A stretch of DNA of 33,372 nt from Kofleriaceae bacterium. GTDB taxonomy: Bacteria > Myxococcota_A > Polyangia > Haliangiales > Haliangiaceae. The stretch is taken from positions 1 to 33,372 of the forward strand of contig JALHPV010000045.1 in assembly GCA_022842285.1 (NCBI GenBank). The letters are read 5' to 3'. The notes beneath the pieces are model-generated. The model did no database searches, was not told the DNA's origin, and saw only the letters and a program-made list of their open reading frames with translations. Both the position numbers and the translations under genes were made by a program. Shown here in pieces: positions 8,006 to 16,283 of this stretch. Numbering within the stretch: the first letter of the stretch is position 1; each line of letters starts with the position of its first letter.

Positions 8006-9358
8006 CTACTGATCCCGCAGCGAGTGGATGGGGTTGACGCGCGCCGCGGCACGGGCGGGGAAGTAGCCGGCGAGGGCGCCGCACACGATCAGAAACACCG
8101 TCGCCGAAACGCCGGTCGACAGCTCGATGCTCGGGTTCCGGATCGAGTCCGCGGCCACGACCTTCGAGAGCAGGGCGAGCGCGCCGACGCCGCCGGCGAG
8201 CCCGAGGAGGCCCGCGATACTCGTGAGGAATACGCTCTCTTGCACGATCATCGCGACGATCGAGCCGGGCGTCGCGCCGAGCGCCTTGCGCACGCCGATC
8301 TCCTTCGTGCGTTCCTTCACCGCGATCATCATGATGTTCGAGACGCCGACGACGCCGGCCGCGAGGGTGCCGAGGCCGATCACGCCGATGAACACGGCGA
8401 TCATCCAGAAGATCTGGCCGAAGCGCTGCGCGCCCTCGACGTTGTTGCGGACGCGCGCCGCCTGCTTGTCGGTCGGGTCGAAGTCGTGCCGCGCGGCGAG
8501 CTCGGCGACGATGCCGCCCAGGATGCGCTCGGTCTCGGCGACGTCCGTCGTCGTCAGCTCCATCTCCAGCTTCCCGAGCTTGTCCTCGCCGTTGTAGGCG
8601 AGCTGCGCGGTCGACGCGGGGATGTAGATGCGGCGCTCGCTGTCGGTGCCGTTCTGGTGGGTGAACACGCCGATGACCTGGTACGGCACGCCCGCGACCT
8701 CGATCCACTGGCCGATCGGATCCTCGTCGGGCTCGAACAGGAAGTCGATGGCCGTCTTGCCCACGACGGCGGACTTTCGCTTCTGGGCGATGTCGACCTC
8801 GTTCATGAACCGGCCGGCGACCATCGTGTGCGGCTCGAGGTAGTAGCGGTTCGGATACGTGGCCTCGATCTGGAACGGGTTTGCTTTCGTGCCCCGCTTG
8901 GTCAACCACGTGCTCGCCGACTCGATGAAGTGCTCCGCGCTCGGGTGCGAGATGCCATCCTGCGCGCGCAGGTACGTGTAGTCGGCGTTCGTGAACTCGA
9001 TGCGACGGCCCACGTCGTAGCCGCCGAATGGCACGGAAGTCTTTCCGATCCGGATGAAGGCCGCGTTCGCGGACTCGCGCGAGAAGTTGAAGCGCATCGC
9101 GTTCTGCAGCCCGTTGCCGAGGCCGAGCAGGAACACGAGCACGAAGATGCCCCAGCCGACGCTGAGCATCGTGAGCATGGTCCGCAGCTTGTTGCGGCCC
9201 ATCGTGATGAAGACCTCGGTCCAGCGGTCGATGGAGACGAGGTCGCGCCCGTTCGCGGCCAGCACGAACACCATGTGCGCCAGCGCGTAGAGCACCGGCG
9301 ACAGGAGCGCGAGCACGGCGAAGGTCGTCCATGGGTGTGCTGCAATCCACGCGAGCAT
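8006..9358 (-). CDS. MacB/FtsX-type ABC transporter permease (first of two)
   Basis: The protein has 450 residues. Compared with its downstream paralogue it has an extra N-terminal hydrophobic helix (residues ~10-35) before the standard first segment (LRTMLTMLSVGWGIFVLVFL). A periplasmic MacB core domain follows, then a C-terminal FtsX domain with VSNIMMIAVKERTKEIGVRK and KALGATPGSIVAM. The near-identical FtsX loop in both permeases indicates duplication. The gene lies directly between the ATPase stop (9359) and the next permease start (8005) with no intergenic bases, so strict co-expression is expected. The extra helix would put the N-terminus on the opposite membrane side or act as an anchor; this is inference. 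Confidence 0.9.
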   Translation of the reverse strand: MLAWIAAHPWTTFAVLALLSPVLYALAHMVFVLAANGRDLVSIDRWTEVFITMGRNKLRTMLTMLSVGWGIFVLVFLLGLGNGLQNAMRFNFSRESANAAFIRIGKTSVPFGGYDVGRRIEFTNADYTYLRAQDGISHPSAEHFIESASTWLTKRGTKANPFQIEATYPNRYYLEPHTMVAGRFMNEVDIAQKRKSAVVGKTAIDFLFEPDEDPIGQWIEVAGVPYQVIGVFTHQNGTDSERRIYIPASTAQLAYNGEDKLGKLEMELTTTDVAETERILGGIVAELAARHDFDPTDKQAARVRNNVEGAQRFGQIFWMIAVFIGVIGLGTLAAGVVGVSNIMMIAVKERTKEIGVRKALGATPGSIVAMIVQESVFLTSIAGLLGLAGGVGALALLSKVVAADSIRNPSIELSTGVSATVFLIVCGALAGYFPARAAARVNPIHSLRDQ

Positions 9359-10042
9359 CTAGGCCGCCGCTTCGCCCTCGTCGTCGACGACCTTGCCGTC
9401 GCGCAGGCGGATCGTCCGCTGCGTGCGCGCCGCGACCTCAGGATCGTGCGTGACGACGAGCACCGTGATGCCCGTAGCGTGAATCTCCGACAGCAGGTCC
9501 ATGATCTGCTTGCTCGTCGTGGTGTCGAGGGCGCCCGTCGGCTCGTCGGCGAGGATCAGCCGCGGCTTGCCGATGAGCGCGCGCGCGATGGCGACACGCT
9601 GCTTCTGACCACCCGACATCTCCGACGGGAGGTGCTCGGCCCAGTCCCGCAGTCCGACCCGCTCGAGGTACTGCAGGGCCACCTGGTTGCGCTTTCGCCG
9701 CGAGACGCCCTGGTAGTAGAGGGGGAGGGCGACGTTTTCGAGCGCCGTCTTGAACGGCAGCAAGTTGAAGGACTGGAAGACGAAGCCGATGAACTTGTTG
9801 CGGTACGCGGCGGCCTTGCTCTCGGAGAGGTCCTTGATGAGCGTGTCCCCGAGGCGGTACTCGCCGCTGTCGTAGTCGTCGAGGATGCCGAGGATGTTCA
9901 GCAGCGTGGACTTGCCCGATCCGGACGCGCCCATGATGGCCACGAACTCGCCGTCCTGGACCTCGAAGTCCACATCCCGAAGCACGTGCAGGCTGTGCGT
10001 CGCGATGCGGTAGTACTTGTTGATCTTCGAGAGCCTCAGCAC
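9359..10042 (-). CDS. LolD/MacB-type ABC transporter ATP-binding protein
   Basis: The protein has 227 residues, normal for this family. Walker A GASGSGKST (38-46), Q-loop VFQSFNL (Q90), signature MSGGQKQR (142-149), Walker B LILADEP (162-168) with the family-typical TGALD, and the switch histidine VTHD (H199) are all present, so it should be an active ATPase. It energises the two FtsX-type permeases that follow without a gap. The start is a GTG at 10042, 17 nt after the [2Fe-2S] gene stop. No strong ribosome binding site is visible, so the exact start is somewhat uncertain, but MLRLSKINKYYRI matches the usual N-terminus. Confidence 0.93.
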   Translation of the reverse strand: MLRLSKINKYYRIATHSLHVLRDVDFEVQDGEFVAIMGASGSGKSTLLNILGILDDYDSGEYRLGDTLIKDLSESKAAAYRNKFIGFVFQSFNLLPFKTALENVALPLYYQGVSRRKRNQVALQYLERVGLRDWAEHLPSEMSGGQKQRVAIARALIGKPRLILADEPTGALDTTTSKQIMDLLSEIHATGITVLVVTHDPEVAARTQRTIRLRDGKVVDDEGEAAA

Positions 10043-10059
10043 CCGGAGGCGAGCCTAGC

Positions 10060-10509
10060 TCAGGTCGCGAGCGAGTCGAGGGCCTCGTCCAGGGTCGCAG
10101 GTGTCGCGGGGGCCAGAACGAGGTTGCCGGCGGCCGCCTCGACCACGACGGCGGGCGCCTGATCGCACCGGTCAAGGCACTCGACGGGAGTGATGGTGAA
10201 GGACTGTGTACGGAGGTGCCGCTCGACCAGGTGGTCGAGGAGGTCGAGCGCCCCGTACCGCTGGCAGGTGCCGGCACAGACCCGGACGACCGGGCCCGTG
10301 CTGGGCGCGACCGCGAGCTCCGTCGCGAGCGGGATCGCCGCGAGGTAGTGGCTGGGCGGGCGACCGCGATCTTCGGCAAGCTCGGCGAGGGCGGGAATGG
10401 CGACGGTCTCGTCGACTGCGATCTCTTCGAGCTCGAGCCCCATCGACGCGAGGCGTCGCAGCTCGATGTCTTCGTGCGTCGGCGATCGTGTTGGTGTCTT
10501 GTTACCCAT
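10060..10509 (-). CDS. thioredoxin-fold [2Fe-2S] ferredoxin-like protein
   Basis: The protein has 149 residues, starting from the ATG at 10509. The C-terminal half carries VRVCAGTCQRYGA and PVECLDRCDQAP, giving four cysteines C78, C82, C111 and C115 arranged C-x3-C ... C-x3-C. This matches the NuoE/Shethna-type [2Fe-2S] thioredoxin-like fold, except that the first pair is usually spaced by four or more residues. The N-terminal ~65 residues include AIPALAELAEDRGRPPSHYLAAI, which resembles the helical N-terminal part of NuoE. No NADH-dehydrogenase partner genes are adjacent. It lies between a lipoprotein gene (2-nt gap) and the exporter ATPase (17 nt), so it is co-transcribed with envelope genes, which is unexpected. 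It is predicted cytoplasmic, and its redox partner is unknown. Confidence 0.8.
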   Translation of the reverse strand: MGNKTPTRSPTHEDIELRRLASMGLELEEIAVDETVAIPALAELAEDRGRPPSHYLAAIPLATELAVAPSTGPVVRVCAGTCQRYGALDLLDHLVERHLRTQSFTITPVECLDRCDQAPAVVVEAAAGNLVLAPATPATLDEALDSLAT

Positions 10510-10511
10510 GG

Positions 10512-10880
10512 CTAATTCGACGGGGCGAAGTTGAGCGGGTAGAGCACCTGCACGTTGCTGCTCGGCGCCTTCTCGAGCTTCTGCTTCTCGACCTCGGCGA
10601 TGATGCACTGGTTCAGCGGCGTGTCGTTCAGGTCGTTTCGCGCCGTGCGCACGTTCTTGAACTGCCCCGACGAGGCTTCGATGATGAAGTCGAGCATGAT
10701 CATGCCCTTGAGCTTGCGGTTCGCTTTCAGCGCCGTCTCGTAGCAGGCGCTGATCGGCGACTGCGTGGACTGCATCTTGGCGGAGATCGCGGTGCGGGTC
10801 TCCTCGCCCATGCCGGAGCTCTTGCACGCGCCGGCCGCGGCGACCGAGGCGAGGACGAAGAGAAGAGAGAGCTTAGTCAT
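10512..10880 (-). CDS. small lipoprotein with AgmX/PglI C-terminal-like domain
   Basis: The protein has 122 residues. MTKLSLLFVLASVAAAGAC is a lipoprotein signal (Cys19). The mature part has the features of the AgmX/PglI C-terminal domain known from myxobacterial gliding and TonB-like proteins. These are ISACYETALKANRKLKG, a central beta strand (MIMLDFIIEASSGQ), then NQCI and a C-terminal LYPLNF. The paired cysteines of CY and CI are typical. The start overlaps the end of the OmpA-like gene by 8 nt in a different frame, and the gene ends 2 nt before the [2Fe-2S] gene. A role at the cell wall or outer membrane with the OmpA-like lipoprotein is likely; a link to motility is not shown. Confidence 0.82.
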   Translation of the reverse strand: MTKLSLLFVLASVAAAGACKSSGMGEETRTAISAKMQSTQSPISACYETALKANRKLKGMIMLDFIIEASSGQFKNVRTARNDLNDTPLNQCIIAEVEKQKLEKAPSSNVQVLYPLNFAPSN

Positions 10881-11394
10881 CCTGCACCACCGTCTTCTTG
10901 GGGCCCTGCTTGGTGATGTTGAACTCGACGCGGCGATTGACCTCGCGGCCCACCTCGTCGTCGTTGCTGGCGAGAGGACGATCCGGGCCGAAGCCCTTCG
11001 CGACCATGCGCGACTTCTTCACGCCCTTCTTCTCCAGGTACTTCACCACCGAATCCGCGCGCCCCTGCGAGAGCTTGCGGTTGATGTTCGCGCTCCCGGT
11101 CGAGTCGGTGTGACCCTCGATCTGGATCTCCTCGATCTGCTCGTTCTGGAGCAGCACCGTGGCGACCTCGTCGAGGAGTCCGAACGACGCGGGCAGGATC
11201 TCGGTCTTGCCGACCTCGAACTGCACCTTGTCGGCGATCGTGATGCTCGACGCCGTCAACACCACGCGGGCCGGGCCCGGAGGCGGACGTGTCGCGGTGA
11301 TGTCGAGAGGGGGGAACGGATCCTGCTGGACCGTGAACAGCGAGCAGCCGGACGCCCCGGCCGCCAGGATCGCTGCGAGAAGAGCTCGTCGCAT
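10873..11394 (-). CDS. OmpA/Pal-family peptidoglycan-associated lipoprotein
   Basis: The protein has 173 residues. MRRALLAAILAAGASGC is a lipoprotein signal (Cys17). After a Pro-rich linker (27-42), the OmpA C-terminal domain spans ~50-165. It includes IEGHTDSTGSANINRKLSQG with D97 and R112, the residues that bind diaminopimelate in OmpA/Pal, and the closing NRRVEFNI strand. It would tether the outer membrane to peptidoglycan. It is the first gene of the long minus-strand series. The neighbouring plus-strand GST start is only 27 bp away, so the promoter must lie in or overlap the short divergent gap. Confidence 0.92.
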   Translation of the reverse strand: MRRALLAAILAAGASGCSLFTVQQDPFPPLDITATRPPPGPARVVLTASSITIADKVQFEVGKTEILPASFGLLDEVATVLLQNEQIEEIQIEGHTDSTGSANINRKLSQGRADSVVKYLEKKGVKKSRMVAKGFGPDRPLASNDDEVGREVNRRVEFNITKQGPKKTVVQDD

Positions 11395-11421
11395 GGGCGC
11401 ATCGTCGTGTTACGAGTGCGC

Positions 11422-12096
11422 GTGATCAAGGTCCACCACCTGGAAATGTCGCGCTCGACGCGTGTGCTCTGGATGCTCGAAGAGCTGGAGCTGCCCTACG
11501 AGATCGTGAAGTACGCTCGCGACCGAGAGACCAGTCTCGCGCCCAAGGAGCTCGAGGCGATCCATCCGCTGGGGAAGTCCCCTGTCATCGTCGATGGCAA
11601 TACGACCATCGCGGAGTCGGGGGCGATCCTCGAGTACCTCTCCGATACCTACGGCAAGGGCCGGTTCGTGCCCGAGGCCGGTACGCAGGCGTACCGCGAC
11701 TACCGCTACTTCATGCACTACGCGGAAGGGTCGCTGATGCCGTACCTGCTCCTGAAGCTCGTGTTCGTCCGCATCGCGAAGGCGCCGGCGCCATTCTTCG
11801 TGCGGCCCATCATGAAGCAGATCAGCAGCAAGCTGCAGCAGATCGTCGCGGACCCGAACATCCGCCGGCATCACGACTTCCTGGCCAAGCACCTCGAGAC
11901 GCACACGTGGTTCACCGGCGATCAGCTCACGACCGCTGATATCCACATGAGCTATCCGATCGAGGCGCTCGTCGAGCGAGGCGGACGCGACTTCACGAGC
12001 TCACCGCACCTGAAGCGGTGGCTCGATGCGGTCCGTGCCCGACCAGCGTTCCGGCGCGCTGTCGACCGCGGTGGCCCGATCATGCTCGAGGTCTAG
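11422..12096 (+). CDS. glutathione S-transferase family protein
   Basis: I start at the GTG at 11422 (224 aa), which gives MIKVHHLEMSRSTRVLWMLE, the usual first beta strand plus helix of bacterial GSTs. The next ATG (11446) would remove that strand, and the longer upstream frame runs through the divergent gene. The thioredoxin-fold N-terminal domain has HPLGKSPVI (cis-Pro) and the glutathione-contact ESGAILEYL. The C-terminal all-helical domain has TADIHMSYPIEAL, corresponding to the conserved N-cap/hydrophobic staple region. The protein probably acts in the cytoplasm on electrophilic substrates. It is transcribed alone, divergent from the OmpA-like gene. Its stop codon shares bases with the convergent kinase stop. 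Confidence 0.92.
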   Translation: MIKVHHLEMSRSTRVLWMLEELELPYEIVKYARDRETSLAPKELEAIHPLGKSPVIVDGNTTIAESGAILEYLSDTYGKGRFVPEAGTQAYRDYRYFMHYAEGSLMPYLLLKLVFVRIAKAPAPFFVRPIMKQISSKLQQIVADPNIRRHHDFLAKHLETHTWFTGDQLTTADIHMSYPIEALVERGGRDFTSSPHLKRWLDAVRARPAFRRAVDRGGPIMLEV

Positions 12097-14706
12097 CGAC
12101 TCACGTTCCACAGTGACGCGGAGCCGTCGAAGGCATCGACGAGCAGCGTCGAGCCGTCCGGCGAGAGTTGCACGGTCGCCACGCGGCGGCGGTGCGCATG
12201 CAGGACGTCGAGCTCTCGGCCGGTCTCGGTGTCCCACACCCGGGCCGACCCGTCAGTATGCCCGGTGAATATGAGAGCCCCATCCCGGGAGAGCTCGTAC
12301 GCGCCCTGTACCGCCGATGGCACCGACGCGCGAGGCTTCTGGGCAGGCCCGACGGAGAATAGCTCGATTGCGCCATCTTCGTTCTGGACGGCGAGCACGC
12401 GTCCATCCGCCGACAGCTCGACGCTCTCCTCGTACTCGCGGCTGGGCTGGGCCGCGCCGACCTCGGCGCCGGTCCGGCCGTCGTGCACCGTCACGCGTCC
12501 ACCTTGGCGCTCGAAGAGGACGAAGTGTCCGGAGGGCCCGGCGGAGATCTCCGACGCGACGGCTACAGGGTCGGTGGGCAACGTTCGAGCGGCGAGCGTC
12601 GCCGTCGACCAGGCGGCCCAGCCCCCCTTGGAGACGCCGGCGATGAACTCGCCAGCGCTGGGGCCGAACGTCGGGTCCAGCGGCGAGCCGAAGCTCGGAA
12701 ATGTGCGCTCGACCAGGACGGCGCCGGAGGTCCCGTCGAGGACGCGCACGACGTCCTCGTCGTCGCTGGCGATCAGCACGGCGCGGGTGCCGTCGGGCGA
12801 GATCGCCATCTCGTCCGCAGGGTGGGTGGTGAGCGTGCGTCCCGAGGGAAGCTCGACCAGCGCCACGCGGTTGTCCGCGCGGTCCGCCGACCTCGCCAGG
12901 AGCCGCCGGCCATCGGCGCTGGGTAGCCACGCACCCGTGGGGAACGAGAGGACGTCGCGGTCATCGTTCCCGCTTAGGTCGTGCGACCGGATCGAGCCAT
13001 CGTCGTTCGCGACGAGGACGCGGTCCCCGACCATGCGCACCACGTCCGAGCTCGAGAGGCGGCGCACGAAGTTCCCGAGGGGCAGATCGAAGGTCACGAC
13101 CTGGTGAGCCTCGACATCATCGCTCGCGAACTGCATGCCGAGCGCATCCCAGCGCACGTCGCCCCAGCCGCCGAGCACGCGGACCTGGCGCGTGAGCCCG
13201 GGGACCCGCCAGACGACCAGCTCCGTTCCGGTTGTCGCCGCGAGGTGCTCGCCAATCGGATCGAAGCGGAGCTCGAACGCTCGTCGCGGGAGACGCTGCG
13301 TTGCGAGCAACACCCCGTCCATCGACCATAGCCGTACGGTGCCGTCCCCGGTGGCAGTGGCCACGAGCCCGACGGGGGGCGCCACGTCGAGCCGGGTCAC
13401 CTCGGCGCCATGCCGTAGCTCCACGAGCGTGGGCGGGGCCGAGCTCATGTCGATGACCGCGGTGTGCTCCTTGGTCGTGAGCACGAGGTGGTCGGCGTCG
13501 AGAAACTTGATGTCCGTCGCGTCGGGCCAGGCCTGCCAGCGTGCACGCACGACGAGCGAGCGGGCGTCGAAGACGGTCACTTCACCGTCATCGCTCGCGA
13601 TGGCGAAACGCTCCCCCCGCGCATCGAAGTGCATCGCCGCCACGGGCCCGGATAGCGTCACCTCGCCGCGCCGATCGCCCGTTGCGGGATCGATGGCGAC
13701 GACGATCGAGGCACCGGGTGCCGACACCAGCAGCAGCTGGTCATCCGGCGCGAGCCGGAAGTTGATGCTCTCGTCGTCGACCGTGTTCGTATCGATGCGC
13801 CACTGCTCGGCACCGGTGCGCAGGTCCCGGCGCACGAGGTGCTCCGATGCGATGTACGCGACGAGCCAGGATTCGTCGGTCGAGACGGCCGCGGCGAACA
13901 CGCGTCGGCCAAAGGTCGTCACGACCTGGGGGCCACGGCGGACGGAGCCATCGTCACCGACCACGAGCGGTGGCCGGGCGGGCGAGGGTACGAAGTCCAC
14001 GGCGAGCTTCGAGGGCGTGGCCGCGCGTCGCACCAGCGTCGGGCCACGGCTGGCCGAGGCAAGCAGGTATCGCAGCGCGGGCGTGTCGTGTCCCCGATCG
14101 AGCGCCTGCTGGAGGAGCTGGCGCGCCCCGTCGCGATCACCGGCGAGGTAGGCCACGCGCCCTTGTTCCTCGAAAGCGGCCGCCTCGCCCGCGAGCGCCT
14201 CCGCCCGCGCGGCGCGACTCTCGTCGAGCGCGGCCTCCGCCGCTTCGCGAGCGGCCTGCTCCGTCGCTTGCGAGCGCGTGACGTTCACGATCGCGATCGC
14301 GCCGACGATCGCGATGGCCACGACCGCGACCGCGCTCGCCGTGACCACGGCGCGGTGCTTGCGGATCCAGCGCCCGACAAGCTCGCGCACCCCGTACGAC
14401 CGGGCGATGAGCTGACCCGATTCGAAGCGGCGAAGCTCCGCCGCCATCTCGCGAGCGTTCGGATAGCGATCCGCGGCCCGATGCGCCATCGCCCGCTCGC
14501 AGATCACGCACAGGTCCGCGGGAGCGTCCGGGGCGAGCATGGCGATCGGCCGCGGCGGCCCGGCCACCGTGCGGGCCATGATCGCATCCCCATCCTGGTT
14601 CGGGTCGTGGTACGGCGGGACGCTGGCGAGGAGGGTGTAGAGCATCGCGCCGAGGGCAAACACGTCGGCGCGCTCGTCGATCTCGTCGCCGCGGGCCTGC
14701 TCGGGG
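12093..14706 (-). CDS. C-terminal half of frameshifted Ser/Thr kinase: kinase C-lobe, membrane segment, WD40-like propeller
   Basis: This frame continues the kinase begun in the next entry, after a one-base shift near 14702-14706. It resumes with EQARGDEIDERADVFALGAM (kinase subdomains VIII-IX) and goes on through the C-lobe (CERAMAHRAADRYPNAREMA). A membrane helix follows (AVVTASAVAVVAIAIVGAIA), then an Ala/Glu-rich coiled coil with a possible TPR-like segment (GRVAYLAGDRDGARQLLQQA). About 600 residues of repeated beta motifs complete it, such as TGDGTVRLWSMDG, TGHTDGSARVWDTETG and FDGSASLWNVS, i.e. WD40/YVTN-like blades predicted on the far side of the membrane. The frame stays open to the natural TAG at 12093, so the tail is intact. 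Without frame restoration it has no start of its own at the right place. The frame is open up to 16178, but the part upstream of 14706 is a shadow. Confidence 0.83.
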
Positions 14707-15544
14707 ACATGAAGCCCGGCGTGCCCATCACCGAGCCGGCGCGGGTGAGGTCTGGGTTCGAGCGCGGGAGCCGTGGCTGGGACGTGGAGGCGTCGGCGGC
14801 GTCGTCGACGTACTTCGCGAGGCCCCAGTCGATCACGACGGTGTCGCCGAGCTCGCCGACGAGGACGTTCGTCGTCTTGAGATCGCGGTGCAGCACGCCG
14901 CGACCATGCGCGTAGGCGATGGCTTCGACGGTCGCGACGAGGTGGTGCAGGAGACCGAGCCGCTCGCGCAGGGAGGTCGTGGCGTCGATCGCGGCTTGCA
15001 GCGTCGCGCCCTCGACGAGGCGCATCGAGTAGAACGCGGTGCCATCCGGCCACGTGCCGGCGTCGTAGATGGGCACGATCGCGGGGTGCTGGAGGTGCGA
15101 GGTGATCAACGCTTCGCGCTCGAAGCGTTCGCGCAGGGTCGGGTCGAGGATCTCCTTCAGGGCGACGGTCCGCCCCAGCCGGCGGTCGATCGCGAGCGAG
15201 ACGCGCCCCATGCCCCCACGTGCGAGCTCCTGTTTGACGGAGAACACGGCCGGGTCCGTCACCGCAAGCTGAGGCTCGTCGAGGCTGGCGGCGGGGACCC
15301 GGACGAGCCAGCGCCAGCTGTCCAGGTCGTCGGTGGCTACCTCCGCGGCCTGCCGGCAGCGGGGGCACGTCCTCAGGTGCTGGGCGAGCTGCGCCAGCTC
15401 CCGTGGCTCCAGGCCCTGGGACTCGCGCATCGCGAGGTAGAGCTCGGCGACGTCGCATTCGATGGAGGGCGTGGGGGGACCCTCGTCCCGGGTGGCGAGC
15501 CCCGAGGTAGTATCCGTAGCGGATGTGGGACGGTCTCTTGGCAT
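14504..15544 (-). CDS. N-terminal half of frameshifted Ser/Thr kinase: HC2-type zinc finger and kinase N-lobe/catalytic loop
   Basis: This is a Hanks-type kinase. After a Ser/Thr-rich start comes ELAQLAQHLRTCPRCRQAAE, an H-x3-C-x2-C pattern as in anti-sigma HC2 zinc fingers. The kinase follows, with the Gly-loop ELARGGMGRVSLA, VALKEI (Lys), the catalytic loop HRDLKTTNVL, a DWG in place of DFG (VIDWGLAK) and GTPGFMSP. At that point the frame goes wrong: the expected SPEQARGDE reads SPSRPAATR, and about 66 out-of-frame residues follow until the stop at 14504. As sequenced, this gives a truncated 346-residue kinase without the C-lobe or sensor. The intended product, with one base restored, would be about 1150 residues (12093-15544). 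The start is 40 bp from the divergent ECF sigma gene, suggesting the kinase controls that sigma factor. Confidence 0.83.
   Translation of the reverse strand: MPRDRPTSATDTTSGLATRDEGPPTPSIECDVAELYLAMRESQGLEPRELAQLAQHLRTCPRCRQAAEVATDDLDSWRWLVRVPAASLDEPQLAVTDPAVFSVKQELARGGMGRVSLAIDRRLGRTVALKEILDPTLRERFEREALITSHLQHPAIVPIYDAGTWPDGTAFYSMRLVEGATLQAAIDATTSLRERLGLLHHLVATVEAIAYAHGRGVLHRDLKTTNVLVGELGDTVVIDWGLAKYVDDAADASTSQPRLPRSNPDLTRAGSVMGTPGFMSPSRPAATRSTSAPTCLPSARCSTPSSPASRRTTTRTRMGMRSWPARWPGRRGRSPCSPRTLPRTCA
14702..14706 (-). other. apparent one-base deletion (frameshift site) in kinase gene
   Basis: On the minus strand the codons ATG TCC CCG AGC AGG appear where the family requires M-S-P-E-Q-A. Adding one base in the C-run (GGGG at 14703-14706 on the plus strand) restores E-Q-A-R-G and joins the two kinase halves exactly. 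It may be a sequencing or assembly error in the short homopolymer, or a recent mutation. No slippery-sequence signal is evident. Confidence 0.75.
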
Positions 15545-15584
15545 GCGGGGGCTCGCTGGACGGTAGCCACGCGTTCGGCGCCCT

Positions 15585-16283
15585 ATGATCAGCTGGGACG
15601 AGGTCGCCCGTCAGCTTCGCACGGTGGCCGAGCAGGCGGGGGAAGGATGGCCCGCCGCGCAGGCGGTCCTGCATCCAGAGCTCGTGCGGCTCGCGCGGCG
15701 ACAGCCGATCGGGCGCCTGCGAGGCGATGTCGACGCCGCCCACGAGGTCGCAGCGCGGGTGCTCGAGCGGATCTGTGCCCACGACTTCCGGGCGTTGAAG
15801 CGCCTCTTCGAGACCGATCGCGAGCCCGTCGTGCAGGCGTGGATCCGGGTCCTGGTCCGGACGGCCGCCATCGACGTGATGCGCCAGCACAGCGAGTACC
15901 GGCGCGGCACCTCGCGCGAGGAGCCTGGCTGGGTCTCGCTCGCGAGCCTGGTCACCAGCCCCGGTTCTCCCCAGCCGAGCCTCGTCCAGAAGCAGCAGGA
16001 GCTCGAGCGCTTCCTCGCGAGTGCACTGCAGCAGGTGGCGGCCACGATCGAGACCCACGGTGACGATGCGACGACCGTGCTCGCGGCGCGCTGGCGCGTC
16101 GAGCCGCTGCACGTGCGGCGGGCGCAGACCAAGGGCGACCGCTACCTCCCCGTGCTCAAGCTCGTGCTCGCCGGTCACTCCTATCCGGAGGTCGCAAAGC
16201 AGCTCTCGCTGACCCGCCGCGAGGTGGAGCTGGTGATCCAGTACATCGAAGAGCTCGTGTCCGCGCGCGGGTTTCCCCAGTAG
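15585..16283 (+). CDS. ECF-like RNA polymerase sigma factor (kinase-linked)
   Basis: The protein has 232 residues, starting from an ATG at 15585. The region-2-like part spans ~45-108 (RGDVDAAHEVAARVLERICA, then WIRVLVRTAAIDVMRQHSEY). A long middle segment follows, then a region-4-like helix-turn-helix (HSYPEVAKQLSLTRREVELV). Region 2 is divergent from classical RpoE-type factors, which is common in sigma factors paired with Ser/Thr kinases. It is transcribed divergently from the zinc-finger kinase with only 40 bp between start codons. Phosphorylation or zinc-finger-mediated control by that kinase is therefore likely but inferred. No classical anti-sigma gene is adjacent. It ends immediately before the stop of a second ECF sigma gene on the other strand. 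Confidence 0.8.
   Translation: MISWDEVARQLRTVAEQAGEGWPAAQAVLHPELVRLARRQPIGRLRGDVDAAHEVAARVLERICAHDFRALKRLFETDREPVVQAWIRVLVRTAAIDVMRQHSEYRRGTSREEPGWVSLASLVTSPGSPQPSLVQKQQELERFLASALQQVAATIETHGDDATTVLAARWRVEPLHVRRAQTKGDRYLPVLKLVLAGHSYPEVAKQLSLTRREVELVIQYIEELVSARGFPQ

Noticed and set aside
7241-10162. Very long plus-strand frame (973 residues)
   Set aside because: It lies antisense to the two permeases and the ATPase, which have complete family motifs; the product is Arg/His/Asp-rich without any domain. A high-GC shadow.
14707-16178. Upstream extension of the kinase C-terminal frame
   Set aside because: Beyond the frameshift this frame is out of phase with the kinase and antisense to the sigma factor; it reads as Arg/Ala/Pro-rich noise.
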